This document shows, in pieces, positions 43,687-51,921 of a stretch of 64,000 bases of DNA. Position numbers and translations under genes: made by a program. Source of the stretch: Chryseobacterium indologenes (lineage in GTDB: Bacteria > Bacteroidota > Bacteroidia > Flavobacteriales > Weeksellaceae). The DNA lies in assembly GCF_002025665.1 (NCBI RefSeq), contig NZ_CP018786.1, positions 4,464,001 to 4,528,000 of the forward strand, given 5' to 3'. Below the pieces are notes generated by a model. The model saw only the letters and a list, made by a program, of their open reading frames with translations. It was not told where the DNA came from and did no database searches. Each line of letters opens with the position of its first letter. Within the stretch, counting starts at the first letter, position 1.

Positions 43687-44928
43687 TTAATAGAAGATTT
43701 TCGTTTGTACTAATTGATTAAGCTGTTCTGCAGACTGCATGATTTCATTTTTCATATCATAGAGCTGAAGAGCTGTCTCCCTGTAGCTGTCCATAAAGTC
43801 TGTAAATTCAATCAGACTGACATTTCCTTTTCTGAAATTGGTTAACATTCCGTTGTAAACAAGCTCCATATTCTGAAGGTCTGTCGTTTTCACATCCAGA
43901 AGTTGGTCGTATTGTACTTTCCAGGTTTTATAGGCAGACTGAACTTTAGTTTCCAGAGTCAGTTTTTGAAAGTCTGCATTTTTCTGATTCTGCTGAATGG
44001 CATAGTTTGCTTTTACTACATTTCCCTGATTGGCTTTCCATAGCGGTAAAGGAATTCCCAGGGTCAGATTCGCTTCGTTATTGAAGGTTCCTCCTGCCTG
44101 ATCCCATGCAGCACCTACTGTAACGTCCGGTACATTCAATGATTTCTGCCACTGTGCATACAACTTACTGTTATCAATAAGTTTCAAATTATATCGGTAA
44201 TCTGCATTATTTTCCAGGGCTTTGTTTTTCAGTTCTTCTTCATCACCGAAAGGCTGTGCCGCCAAAGCTTCTTTAGCTTCGGTTTCAGACATCGTAGGCT
44301 CTATTTCTTCGGTAACCCCTGTCAGAACTTTCAGATTCTGTTCAAAATCAAGGATATTTTTATTGATCTCCAGTTTATCATGATTCAGCTGGATTACAAT
44401 ACTCTGCAGCCTTACTGCGTCTTTAAGGGAAACATTTCCTTTTGCCGACTGTACACGATAGGCATTTAAAAGATCATTCATATAACCCAACTGCCTGTTG
44501 GTATTCTCAAGCTTTAGTTTTTCGTAATAAAGATTGAAATAGGTAGAACGGAGCTGAGATCTTAAATCTACCAGCAATTGTGAAAACTGAAGTTGAGCAA
44601 GCTCTTTATTGGACTTGGCAAAAGCAATTTCATTTTTCTTTTTACCACCCATGTAAATCAATTGAGTAATACCCGCTCCTTTAGAATGTCCTACATCAAA
44701 AAACTTTTTGTCTTGAGGATTATAAGCGTTGAATTGCCCGCTTAATTGTGGTAACTCCCAGATTTTAGCCTGCAGAATATCCGCATCAGCCATATTGATG
44801 TTGTATTGTTCGGCGAGCAGCTGGAGGTTGTTCTTCTGAAAAGCTTCTTCGCAATCCAAAAGAGACATCTGCTGTTGTGCCGCCATGAATGAGGAAACGG
44901 CGAGGCACAGCACTGCAATTCTGTTCAT
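43687..44928 (-). CDS. TolC family outer-membrane efflux protein (CzcC type)
   Basis: 413 residues, signal peptide MNRIAVLCLAVSSFMAAQ, followed by the alternating long coiled-coil helices and short strands of the OEP family in two repeats (AFAKSNKELAQLQFSQLLVDLR in the first, KANYAIQQNQKNADFQKLTL in the second). Outer channel of the three-part metal pump. First gene of the operon; no TAnnTTTG box is clear, in line with control by the neighbouring two-component system. Confidence 0.9.
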   Translation of the reverse strand: MNRIAVLCLAVSSFMAAQQQMSLLDCEEAFQKNNLQLLAEQYNINMADADILQAKIWELPQLSGQFNAYNPQDKKFFDVGHSKGAGITQLIYMGGKKKNEIAFAKSNKELAQLQFSQLLVDLRSQLRSTYFNLYYEKLKLENTNRQLGYMNDLLNAYRVQSAKGNVSLKDAVRLQSIVIQLNHDKLEINKNILDFEQNLKVLTGVTEEIEPTMSETEAKEALAAQPFGDEEELKNKALENNADYRYNLKLIDNSKLYAQWQKSLNVPDVTVGAAWDQAGGTFNNEANLTLGIPLPLWKANQGNVVKANYAIQQNQKNADFQKLTLETKVQSAYKTWKVQYDQLLDVKTTDLQNMELVYNGMLTNFRKGNVSLIEFTDFMDSYRETALQLYDMKNEIMQSAEQLNQLVQTKIFY

Positions 44929-45144
44929 TATTTTTCTTTTTAAATTACAAAATTGCTTTGATGCTATTAAAAGAAACTTAAAGGACGCTTAAAAAAATAT
45001 TAAAATAGGCTTGAACAGGCTGTTTCTACAACAACCCACAACGTGAAACCAGTTGATTTTTCTCCAACTATTGAATTTTTATTAAAAAATTTAATCAGAA
45101 GTTTAACAAAAAGCAAACTGTTTTCGTATCAGTTGCTTTTCATT

Positions 45145-46509
45145 TTATTTTTTAAAAAATAGTGTAAACTTATTCATATACTCTTCAGGTGAAGAGTATA
45201 TAATATCTGCATCATGATATTCCAGAATCCTTTTGACAATTCTAAGACCTAATCCTGACCCTGCTATATTCTGTGCATTATTTCCTCTCGTGAAAGCTTC
45301 AAACAGTTTAGTCTGTTCATCTTCTGAAATAGTATTACCATGGGAAATAACTTCTATGGAAAGATTATCATTGGTTTCAGTAATCAGAACATTCACTTCT
45401 GTATTATCTGAGTACACCGCTGCATTTTTAAACAAGTTGATAAATACAATTACCATTAGCGACTGAATTCCTTTTATAGTCAGAAAAGCATTTTCAGAAC
45501 TTTCTTCATTAATCAGAAAATCCAGCTTAAGTTGTGGATAGCTTTTCTCCACTGCTTCAAAAGCTTCAAAAATAACTTCATCGATTCTTACTTCCTCATA
45601 GATGCTCTGGATATTTTCTTTATCGAATTTTGTCAGCAGTAAAAGGGAATTTGTCAGATCAGACAGCTGGTATACATCCCTCTGAATTTGCTTTAAAGAT
45701 GATAGTGTTTCCGGAGAATGCTCTTCAAACTTAATAAGGTTTTCCAGCTGAAACGCCATTCTTGTAATAGGAGTTCTGATCTCATGCGAAGCACTGGCAG
45801 TAAAATCTTTTTGTGACTGAAATACATCATCCAGCCTTCCAATCATGGTATTAAAAGATTTGGCAAGAACACTTACTTCATCATTGGATTGTTCTACCGG
45901 AATCTGTGTGGTGAGTTTATGAGCCGTAACTTCAGAGATTTCTTTGTTCAGGTCTTCCAGAGGACGGAGGAACTTTTCCACAAAATAATAGCTGAAGAAA
46001 CCAATAAGCATGGTGCTCATCACATAAGCTGTAATCAAAAGATATTTAAGATACCCCAATTTGGATTTCCCATTGGTATCAAAAGCACTTGTAAGGATAT
46101 AATAATTTTCACCGTTGATATTCCTAAGTGCTGCATAGATTTCCGGAACAGTTTTTTCTGTATAGATAATCTTCTTTTTATCCAGCTCCTTAAGCATCGC
46201 ACTATCCCAAATGACATTTCGGTCTTTAATTGTACTGTAGATCAATTCTTTTTTTTCATTGAAAATTAAAATCTTTTCATTCAAAAGAATGTTATCTGAA
46301 TTTTCATTAAAAAAAACGGGGGCTTCCTCTTCAAAGTCTTTGGATTTTGAGATGAAATGAGAAGTAAACTCAAGTCTCTGCCTGAATCTTTCTTTAAACT
46401 CGTCTCTTCTGAAATCATTAAAGGACAAATAAATGACCGCCATCACCATTCCAAATAATAATGAAAAGGCAATACTTATCGTTAAAGCAATCTTTCTTTT
46501 TAAAGACAT
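45145..46509 (-). CDS. Sensor histidine kinase
   Basis: 454 residues. Two membrane helices (about 8-30 and 160-180) enclose a periplasmic sensor of about 130 residues; then HAMP (FVEKFLRPLEDLNKEISEVT), the phosphorylated His in SASHEIRTPITRM, N box FINLFKNAAVY and G box GSGLGLRIVKRI. The sensor has no cysteine or histidine cluster for metal that I can point to. Starts directly after the response-regulator stop codon. The location next to the efflux operon, same strand, suggests metal sensing. Confidence 0.93.
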   Translation of the reverse strand: MSLKRKIALTISIAFSLLFGMVMAVIYLSFNDFRRDEFKERFRQRLEFTSHFISKSKDFEEEAPVFFNENSDNILLNEKILIFNEKKELIYSTIKDRNVIWDSAMLKELDKKKIIYTEKTVPEIYAALRNINGENYYILTSAFDTNGKSKLGYLKYLLITAYVMSTMLIGFFSYYFVEKFLRPLEDLNKEISEVTAHKLTTQIPVEQSNDEVSVLAKSFNTMIGRLDDVFQSQKDFTASASHEIRTPITRMAFQLENLIKFEEHSPETLSSLKQIQRDVYQLSDLTNSLLLLTKFDKENIQSIYEEVRIDEVIFEAFEAVEKSYPQLKLDFLINEESSENAFLTIKGIQSLMVIVFINLFKNAAVYSDNTEVNVLITETNDNLSIEVISHGNTISEDEQTKLFEAFTRGNNAQNIAGSGLGLRIVKRILEYHDADIIYSSPEEYMNKFTLFFKK

Positions 46510-47193
46510 TTATAATGGGCTTAGATAGTATCCGAAACCGGAACGGGTGTGGATCAGTTTTATTTTAAAATCTTTATCGATCTTCTTCCTCAGGAAATTG
46601 ATATAAACTTCTACGGTGTTAGTATTCGTGTTAAAATTATGTTCCCACACATGTTCTGTGATCTGTTGCTTGGAAACGGTTCTTCCTTGTGCTTCTGCAA
46701 GATAAACCAGAAGTTGGAATTCTTTTAATGTAAGAGCTATTTCATTACCTCCACGATAGACTTTCTGTTCGGTTTTATTGATAATAAGGTCATCAATTCT
46801 TAAAATATCCTGATCAGAACTATCAGAAGGCGCTTTTCTCCTTAGCAATGAATTGATTCTTAGCAGAAGTTCCTCAAACTGGAATGGCTTTACAAGATAA
46901 TCATCAGCCAGCCTGGTGAAGGCATCTTTTTTATCAGAGATATCTCCATAGGCAGAGATAATAATGATCGGAGTATTTTTGTCAAAAGAACGGATCGTTT
47001 GACAGACATCCAGTCCATTTATTTTAGGAACATTAATGTCTAGTAAGTACAGATCATAAGTACTATTTTTTATCTGACGAAGAAAAGTCTCTCCGTCATA
47101 GATCTTATCACAGTTAAAATTATTTGATTCTAAAAATCTGCACAATTCTGCAGACAGAATGAGATCATCTTCCAATAAAAGAATATTCATCAA
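46510..47193 (-). CDS. OmpR/PhoB-type response regulator
   Basis: 227 residues: receiver domain with acidic pocket EDD near residue 9 and the phosphate-accepting Asp in YLLDINVP, then a winged helix (GNEIALTLKEFQLLVYLAEA, FNTNTNTVEVYINFLRKKID). Partner of the adjacent kinase. First gene of the pair; likely activates the TolC-adaptor-pump genes 1.6 kb downstream. Confidence 0.94.
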   Translation of the reverse strand: MMNILLLEDDLILSAELCRFLESNNFNCDKIYDGETFLRQIKNSTYDLYLLDINVPKINGLDVCQTIRSFDKNTPIIIISAYGDISDKKDAFTRLADDYLVKPFQFEELLLRINSLLRRKAPSDSSDQDILRIDDLIINKTEQKVYRGGNEIALTLKEFQLLVYLAEAQGRTVSKQQITEHVWEHNFNTNTNTVEVYINFLRKKIDKDFKIKLIHTRSGFGYYLSPL

Positions 47194-47394
47194 AAATTTA
47201 TTTTACACGAATTTAAAGAAAATTTTATGATTGTGATTCTAAAGGTGAGGGAAAAGTTTTCATGATAGCACTATCAGCAAGAAACGCATCTAAAACAAGA
47301 TTGAAGAAGGAAATAATTTTAGGATTTATCTAAGCAGATGTTTAACTGTAAAATGATCAGATAATAAAATTAAATTCTTTTGGGCATAAAAAAA

Positions 47395-47411
47395 TCCCGA
47401 AGAAATTCGGG
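47395..47411 (-). terminator. Terminator of the tRNA cluster
   Basis: CCCGAA (47396-47401), GAAA loop, TTCGGG (47406-47411), with seven A on the left giving the U-tract. The tRNA transcript thus ends here, well before tuf. Confidence 0.85.
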
Positions 47412-47420
47412 AAAATCAAG

Positions 47421-47492
47421 AGCCAACTACGGGACTTGAACCCGTGACCTCTTCCTTACCAAGGAAGCACTCTACCGCTGAGCTAAGTCGGC
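47421..47492 (-). tRNA. tRNA-Thr (GGT)
   Basis: 72 nt; acceptor GCCGACT with AGTTGGC (G-T pairs), T-loop GGTTCAAGTCC, anticodon loop TTGGTAA with GGT. Last tRNA of the cluster in transcription order. Confidence 0.95.
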
Positions 47493-47534
47493 ATCAACTA
47501 AAAAAATCACACTAAGTAGCATGATTTTTTGTTG

Positions 47535-47607
47535 AGCGGAAGACGGGGGTCGAACCCGCGACATTCAGCTTGGAAGGCTGACGCTCTACCAACTGAGCTA
47601 CTTCCGC
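47535..47607 (-). tRNA. tRNA-Gly (TCC), copy 1
   Basis: 73 nt; acceptor GCGGAAG/CTTCCGC, T-loop GGTTCGACCCC, anticodon loop CTTCCAA with TCC. Identical in sequence to 47958-48030. Confidence 0.97.
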
Positions 47608-47693
47608 AATTTTGTTTCCAAAATTATTGGTAAACGCTGTGCAAAACTAAGAAAATTTATTTAATCTTGCAAGTTTTTTTATAATATAAAATG

Positions 47694-47774
47694 TGGGGAG
47701 AGCAGGATTCGAACCTACGAAGCCGAAGCAACTGAGTTACAGTCAGTCCCATTTAGCCACTCTGGAATCTCCCC
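47694..47774 (-). tRNA. tRNA-Tyr (GTA), copy 1
   Basis: 81 nt with a long variable arm; anticodon loop CTGTAAC with GTA, acceptor GGGGAGA/TCTCCCC. Repeated at 48119-48199. Confidence 0.97.
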
Positions 47775-47794
47775 AGATATTTTATATTAAAATG

Positions 47795-47868
47795 AGCCTC
47801 CAGAGGGATTCGAACCCACGACCCCGAGATTACAAATCACGTGCTCTGGCCAACTGAGCTATGGAGGC
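47795..47868 (-). tRNA. tRNA-Thr (TGT), copy 1
   Basis: 74 nt; acceptor GCCTCCA/TGGAGGC, anticodon loop TTTGTAA with TGT; the anticodon stem (CGTGA/TCTCG) has one T-T mismatch. Repeated at 48218-48291. Confidence 0.94.
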
Positions 47869-47957
47869 ATTTTAATAAAAGACTGAAACTGATCGAGAAA
47901 CTCTACTCTACACATTTCAGTGTTAAAAAAAATCACTTTTATGGTGTGACTTTTTTG

Positions 47958-48030
47958 AGCGGAAGACGGGGGTCGAACCCGCGACATTCAGCTTGGAAGG
48001 CTGACGCTCTACCAACTGAGCTACTTCCGC
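47958..48030 (-). tRNA. tRNA-Gly (TCC), copy 2
   Basis: Same sequence as the copy at 47535-47607, 423 bp away; the following spacer (CAATTTTGTTTCCAAAA and on) is nearly identical too. Confidence 0.97.
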
Positions 48031-48118
48031 AATTTTGTTTCCAAAACTATTGGTAAACGCTGTGCAAAACTAAGAAAACTTATTTAATCTTGCAAGTTTT
48101 TTTTATAAAAATATAAAG

Positions 48119-48199
48119 TGGGGAGAGCAGGATTCGAACCTACGAAGCCGAAGCAACTGAGTTACAGTCAGTCCCATTTAGCCACTCTGGAATCTCCCC
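48119..48199 (-). tRNA. tRNA-Tyr (GTA), copy 2
   Basis: Same as 47694-47774; anticodon GTA, long variable arm. Confidence 0.97.
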
Positions 48200-48217
48200 A
48201 AAAGTTTATATTTTATG

Positions 48218-48291
48218 AGCCTCCAGAGGGATTCGAACCCACGACCCCGAGATTACAAATCACGTGCTCTGGCCAACTGAGCTATGGAGGC
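48218..48291 (-). tRNA. tRNA-Thr (TGT), copy 2
   Basis: Same as 47795-47868, including the T-T mismatch in the anticodon stem. First tRNA of the transcript. Confidence 0.94.
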
Positions 48292-48338
48292 AAATATAAA
48301 AAAGAATTCAAAAGATCGCTGTTCCTTTTTTGCGAGTG

Positions 48339-48369
48339 CAAATATAGAACGGATTTTTTGAATTCTCAA
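48339..48369 (-). promoter_or_regulatory. Promoter of the tRNA cluster (TTG-N20-TATATTTG)
   Basis: On the minus strand TTG (48369-48367), 20-bp spacer, TATATTTG (48346-48339), 48 bp before the first tRNA. Confidence 0.8.
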
Positions 48370-48400
48370 ATATTTTATAAACTTTTTTTAACTTTTTTTT

Positions 48401-48691
48401 CTATGCCATTTCTTTTTTCTTGATTAATAGCTTTTTAGCAGTATCAACACAAAGGTCCAAACTTTCTTCAAAACTTGTAGATGTCTTCTTTACTACGATA
48501 TCGTCTCCCGGAACCGCCAAAATAATCTCGGCTGTTTTATTTGCTTTATCAGCATTATTTTCTACTTTCAAAAATACCTTACACTCCTGAATTTTGTCAT
48601 AGAAGGTATCCAATTTGCTAACTTTTTTGTCGATGTGTGACTCTAGTGGTTCGTGTGGTGTTAAACCGATTGATTGAACTGAAATCTTCAT
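48401..48691 (-). CDS. hpf: Ribosome hibernation promoting factor, short form
   Basis: 96 residues: the single HPF/RaiA domain (MKISVQSIGLTPHEPLESHI, KVSKLDTFYDKIQECKVFLK). The C-terminal dimerisation domain of long HPF is missing; length fits the short form. It binds idle ribosomes in stationary phase. The ATG overlaps the xerC stop codon by 4 bases, so the two genes are translationally coupled. Confidence 0.9.
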   Translation of the reverse strand: MKISVQSIGLTPHEPLESHIDKKVSKLDTFYDKIQECKVFLKVENNADKANKTAEIILAVPGDDIVVKKTSTSFEESLDLCVDTAKKLLIKKKEMA

Positions 48692-49578
48692 AATTCTTCT
48701 TTTTTTGATGCTCGAGGGTGAGCCTGATTAAACACTTTTTTCAATTGTTCAATATTAGCATTCGTATAGACTTGAGTACTGGCAAGACTGGAATGCCCTA
48801 ATATTTTTTTCACTTTGGAGATCTCCGCCCCATTATCCAAAACGTGAGTAGCAAAGCTATGCCGAAGGATGTGAGGACTTTTTTTTTCTTTCGTTGTTAT
48901 AAGACTAAGGTACTTATTAACTACCACATAAACAAATTTTTCGTTGAGTTTTTTCCCCTTCTTATTGACAAAAAAATATGATTTAAATTCTGTCTGCGGA
49001 TTTCTTATTTCAAGATAACTTTTAAGAAGTCCGGACAGTTCATTGGAAATAGGAATTACCCTTTCTTTATTCCCCTTTCCTATTACTTTTAATTCATTTT
49101 CATATAAGTCAACATTCTCAAATATCAGGCCACAAAGTTCCGCTTTACGCATTCCTGTCTGATAAAGAACTTCCATAATGCATTTTTCAAGTACATCATG
49201 TGCCTGTTCGAAAATCCTTTCATTAAGGTCTTCCATTTCCTCTTTAGATATAGGAATCTGTTTTTCAGGGTAAAACTTCAGGGAAGAGATCCCTTCGGTG
49301 GGAGAAACTGTAATCTCCCCTATTTTTAAAAGAAAAAGATAAAAACTGCGGAGAGAAGATAATTTTCTGTTGATACTTCTTTTTGAAATCTCATTTTCAC
49401 TCAGTTCAACAATAAAGTTTCGGATAATCTTTTTGTCCGCCTTGGCTAAATTGTCGGAAGATTCTGTTCGGAGGAAGAAATGGGAAAAGTCTTCAAGATC
49501 TTTTTTGTAGCTTGTGATGGTATGAGGAGAATATCTTTTTTCGAATTGTAAGTATTCTAAAAACTTTTCCAGCATCAT
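48688..49578 (-). CDS. Tyrosine recombinase XerC/XerD type
   Basis: 296 residues, normal for XerC/D. N-terminal SAM-like core domain (RYSPHTITSYKKDLEDFSHF) and catalytic domain with Arg in TGMRKAELCG, HILRHSFATH (His-x-x-Arg), LGHSSLASTQVYTN (His and the nucleophile Tyr). It resolves chromosome dimers at dif. Placement between rpsU and hpf is typical of Flavobacteriia, so this is the housekeeping enzyme rather than an element integrase. Start 49578 or the next Met. Confidence 0.9.
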   Translation of the reverse strand: MMLEKFLEYLQFEKRYSPHTITSYKKDLEDFSHFFLRTESSDNLAKADKKIIRNFIVELSENEISKRSINRKLSSLRSFYLFLLKIGEITVSPTEGISSLKFYPEKQIPISKEEMEDLNERIFEQAHDVLEKCIMEVLYQTGMRKAELCGLIFENVDLYENELKVIGKGNKERVIPISNELSGLLKSYLEIRNPQTEFKSYFFVNKKGKKLNEKFVYVVVNKYLSLITTKEKKSPHILRHSFATHVLDNGAEISKVKKILGHSSLASTQVYTNANIEQLKKVFNQAHPRASKKEEL

Positions 49579-49593
49579 AGGTATAAAAATAAA

Positions 49594-49631
49594 AATTCAC
49601 TCCTCAAATATAAGAATTTAAGAAGTGAATT
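49594..49631 (-). terminator. Hairpin between rpsU and xerC
   Basis: AATTCACT (49594-49601) pairs with AGTGAATT (49624-49631), 22-nt loop, followed on the minus strand by TTTTATTTTTAT. Likely a partial or full terminator. Confidence 0.55.
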
Positions 49632-49653
49632 AATATATGGTTAAGAAAAAATC

Positions 49654-49851
49654 TTAAGCCTGCTCTTCTTTGCTAAGCGCTCTTTGTTTGTAAGCCGCTT
49701 TTAGTCTAGCTTGTCTCAAAGTTACAGAAGGCTTAATAAACTGTTGTCTAGATCTTAATTGACGAACAGTTCCTGTTTTATCAAATTTTCTCTTGTATTT
49801 TTTTAAAGCTCTGTCGATGGATTCACCATCTTTTACTGGAATTATTAACAT
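49654..49851 (-). CDS. rpsU: 30S ribosomal protein S21
   Basis: 65 residues, starting MLIIPVKDGESIDRALKKYKR, the usual bS21. In Flavobacterium this protein helps to hide the anti-Shine-Dalgarno end of 16S rRNA. Strong Shine-Dalgarno sequences in front of rpsU have been linked to self-control; here the upstream stretch only offers a weak GAGAT 9 bp before ATG. It has its own consensus promoter. Confidence 0.95.
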   Translation of the reverse strand: MLIIPVKDGESIDRALKKYKRKFDKTGTVRQLRSRQQFIKPSVTLRQARLKAAYKQRALSKEEQA

Positions 49852-49874
49852 ATTTTACATCTCATTTTGGATTG

Positions 49875-49904
49875 CAAAACTAGACAATTTTTATGAGAAC
49901 ACAA
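49875..49904 (-). promoter_or_regulatory. rpsU: Promoter of rpsU (TTG-N19-TAGTTTTG)
   Basis: On the minus strand TTG (49904-49902), 19-bp spacer, TAGTTTTG (49882-49875); 24 bp before the start codon. Confidence 0.8.
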
Positions 49905-50096
49905 AATATATTGCAACAAACAATCACTACTCCAGCTTAAGACTGTTTAAAAACCTCGTATTAAAGGCGGTTGACAAACAATAATATTTTATCCACAATA
50001 ACTAGATATTCAATTCTTAATAGCTTCAGGTTACTCATTTTCTTTCCTAATTTCTATTAAAAACATCTACATTAATGAAATGTAAACAAAAAGCAT

Positions 50097-50104
50097 TATC
50101 TTTG
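50097..50104 (+). promoter_or_regulatory. ssrA: -7 promoter element (TATCTTTG) of ssrA
   Basis: Exact TAnnTTTG, 17 bp before the mature 5' end of tmRNA; no clear -33 TTG. Confidence 0.65.
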
Positions 50105-50120
50105 CATTCACTTTATTCAT

Positions 50121-50519
50121 GGGGTTGACTGGTTTCGACAGCAAGACCAATGGGTAAGTAAGCATGCAGAGAACCGTAGCGCGATCTCTATAATCCCTTG
50201 CTACAAAATTTTAACTGGCAACGAAGAGTTCGCTCTTGCAGCTTAATATCGAAGTATAGTAGATCAAGCGTTTTCCCGAAGATTTCAGTAGGGAAGCAAG
50301 ATATTCCACAAATGCTCTGTTCTGCGGCGTTTGATCCTGGGATATAGGAATGCGGAAATAAGGCTTTAGAAGCTTTGACTAAAGCTCGAAAAATTCAGAA
50401 GATAAGCTGGTAGTTGGGTGTCTATCCTCTGCTTCCAGTCGAAAATCAATGGTAGAATAAGCATGTAGAAAGCTTATGTATTGCTTGTTTGGACGAGGGT
50501 TCGAATCCCTCCAACTCCA
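50121..50519 (+). ncRNA. ssrA: Transfer-messenger RNA (tmRNA)
   Basis: About 399 nt. The 5' end GGGGTTGACTGGTTTCGACA and the 3' end GGTTCGAATCCCTCCAACTC form the tRNA-like half (acceptor GGGGTTG with CAACTCC). The tag frame at 50217-50246 reads GNEEFALAA then TAA; ALAA marks stalled peptides for proteolysis. The CCA end is not encoded. The resume codon is probably GGC at 50217. The accessory region starts right behind the 3' end. Confidence 0.96.
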
Positions 50520-50704
50520 CTTTTAAAACTAAAGAGAATTTGTAAATTATTGAATTTTAAATAATTACATTTTCTCTTTTTTGTTTTTGTACCCAAAGTT
50601 GTACCCGAATTTTTTAAATGTACTTTTTAAATCTGTTTGAATTTAATAAAACCTATTTGAATTTTAAAACATACAAAGGGCTATTGTATAACACTACAAA
50701 TATA

Positions 50705-51235
50705 CTACGATTTAAAATAATGTCCGTTACTTTCAAAATAATCATACATCAAACTTTTTGCTGTAGCTTCCCAATCAATATAAATATAATTTGGTAGGCT
50801 TTCAGGAATATTTTCTTCTAAGATATATTGAGCAAATGTTTCATCGTCTGAGAACTCACCCATATAATAGTTTATCACACCGTTATAAATGCTTTGAAAA
50901 TCCATTTTTCCAATACAATCAAGGTAAGCCTCGAAAATTTCAAGATCATAGCCAGAATAGTTTATTTGCTCTGCTATTTCAAATATCTCATTAGATAAAT
51001 AACTTTCTTCGATTAATCCTAACTTTTCAAATAAAGAACAGTTTTCATAATCTTGGAGCATGAACTCTGGGTCGTGCTCGTCTTGGTGAAGTTCTTTCAT
51101 TGCTTCTAATAGTTCGTCATAATCTGAATAATCCGAAAGATTGAGCCATCTCCCAAATAATGAGCTTTCATTATACTTTTTGTAGGTTCCTACGTAGATA
51201 CTAGCAGTATCAAGACAATTTTGTAAATTTGTCAT
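50705..51235 (-). CDS. Antirestriction protein ArdA
   Basis: 176 residues, very acidic, the size and charge of ArdA. It matches the family by SIYVGTYKKYNESSLFGRWL at the N-terminus, EHDPEFMLQDYENC in the middle and GEFSDDETFAQYILEE near the end. ArdA mimics DNA and blocks type I restriction enzymes; it is carried by conjugative elements and phages to protect incoming DNA. First gene after the tmRNA, separated by a 185-bp gap. No mobilisation or transfer genes are within view. Confidence 0.9.
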   Translation of the reverse strand: MTNLQNCLDTASIYVGTYKKYNESSLFGRWLNLSDYSDYDELLEAMKELHQDEHDPEFMLQDYENCSLFEKLGLIEESYLSNEIFEIAEQINYSGYDLEIFEAYLDCIGKMDFQSIYNGVINYYMGEFSDDETFAQYILEENIPESLPNYIYIDWEATAKSLMYDYFESNGHYFKS

Positions 51236-51921
51236 GTCGATAATTTTTAGTGTAATTAAAATTTATTGATGTTGCCTATCGTGTTCGTAGCACTTTAGGC
51301 ATTTTTTATATATTATTGTGAGAATCTATATAGAAAAAAGAACTTGAAATAGTTCTTAGATATATTAATAAAGTCAACATTCATGCCAATTGACAGAGAT
51401 TTTAACTTTAAAATTAAAGTTTTTAAAATATTTTTAAACTAAGACCGCCACTAACAAAAACTGTCAAAAAAATATCAATAAAAATATATCTTAAAGACTA
51501 TAACTATTAGAAAATGTAAGTGGAAAATAAAAACAGATCCACAAAAACCAAATAAAACAAAACTTACTGTTGAAAAAAGGTCTGATAGTTGGTAGGGGGA
51601 GATAAAATTTCTTTGACTTGGTGACGGGGGTATTGACATAGAAGGTATAATCTATTCACTCAAAATATTTTACTGGTATTAAATTTTTATAAATTCTACT
51701 ATAAAGGATTATTTGATTTTTTGAGTGAGCTTTGATGGGGGTATTTTTGTAGGCAGGGATTCACCATTGTATTTTTTCACCCAAATAAAAATAGAATATA
51801 ATTTTAACTGATCAATTCATCTTAAAAAATCTATTTAAAATAATTGTTTAAGCAATATTTTAGCAAACCGCAAGAAGATTAGGTTGCATCATATATTTGT
51901 TTCCAATAAAAAAAATATAAT
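51236..51921. other. Non-coding AT-rich gap in the accessory region
   Basis: 686 bp without a gene. It holds a repeated 12-mer GAYGGGGGTATT (51623-51634 and 51734-51745), the inverted pair CACTCAAAA (51657-51665) / TTTTGAGTG (51719-51727), and near its end the -7 element of the next gene. It could be an origin or control region of a mobile element. Confidence 0.5.
51892..51899 (+). promoter_or_regulatory. -7 promoter element (TATATTTG) of the 80-residue gene
   Basis: Exact TAnnTTTG, 22 bp before ATG 51922; no -33 TTG at the usual distance. Confidence 0.55.

Larger units (their letters stand above)
47505..48291 (-). repeat. Tandem duplication of a 423-bp Thr-Tyr-Gly tRNA unit
   Basis: The three tRNAs and their spacers occur twice with a period of 423-425 bp; the joints carry similar hairpins (AAAAAATCAC to GTGACTTTTTT type). 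Confidence 0.9.

Noticed and set aside
48688..49578. XerC-type gene as the integrase of the accessory region
   Set aside because: It lies on the conserved side of tmRNA between rpsU and hpf, the housekeeping position, with no sign of transfer.
49852..49865. Strong Shine-Dalgarno site before rpsU, as known for some relatives
   Set aside because: Only GAGAT is present; no AGGAGG-like word near the start.
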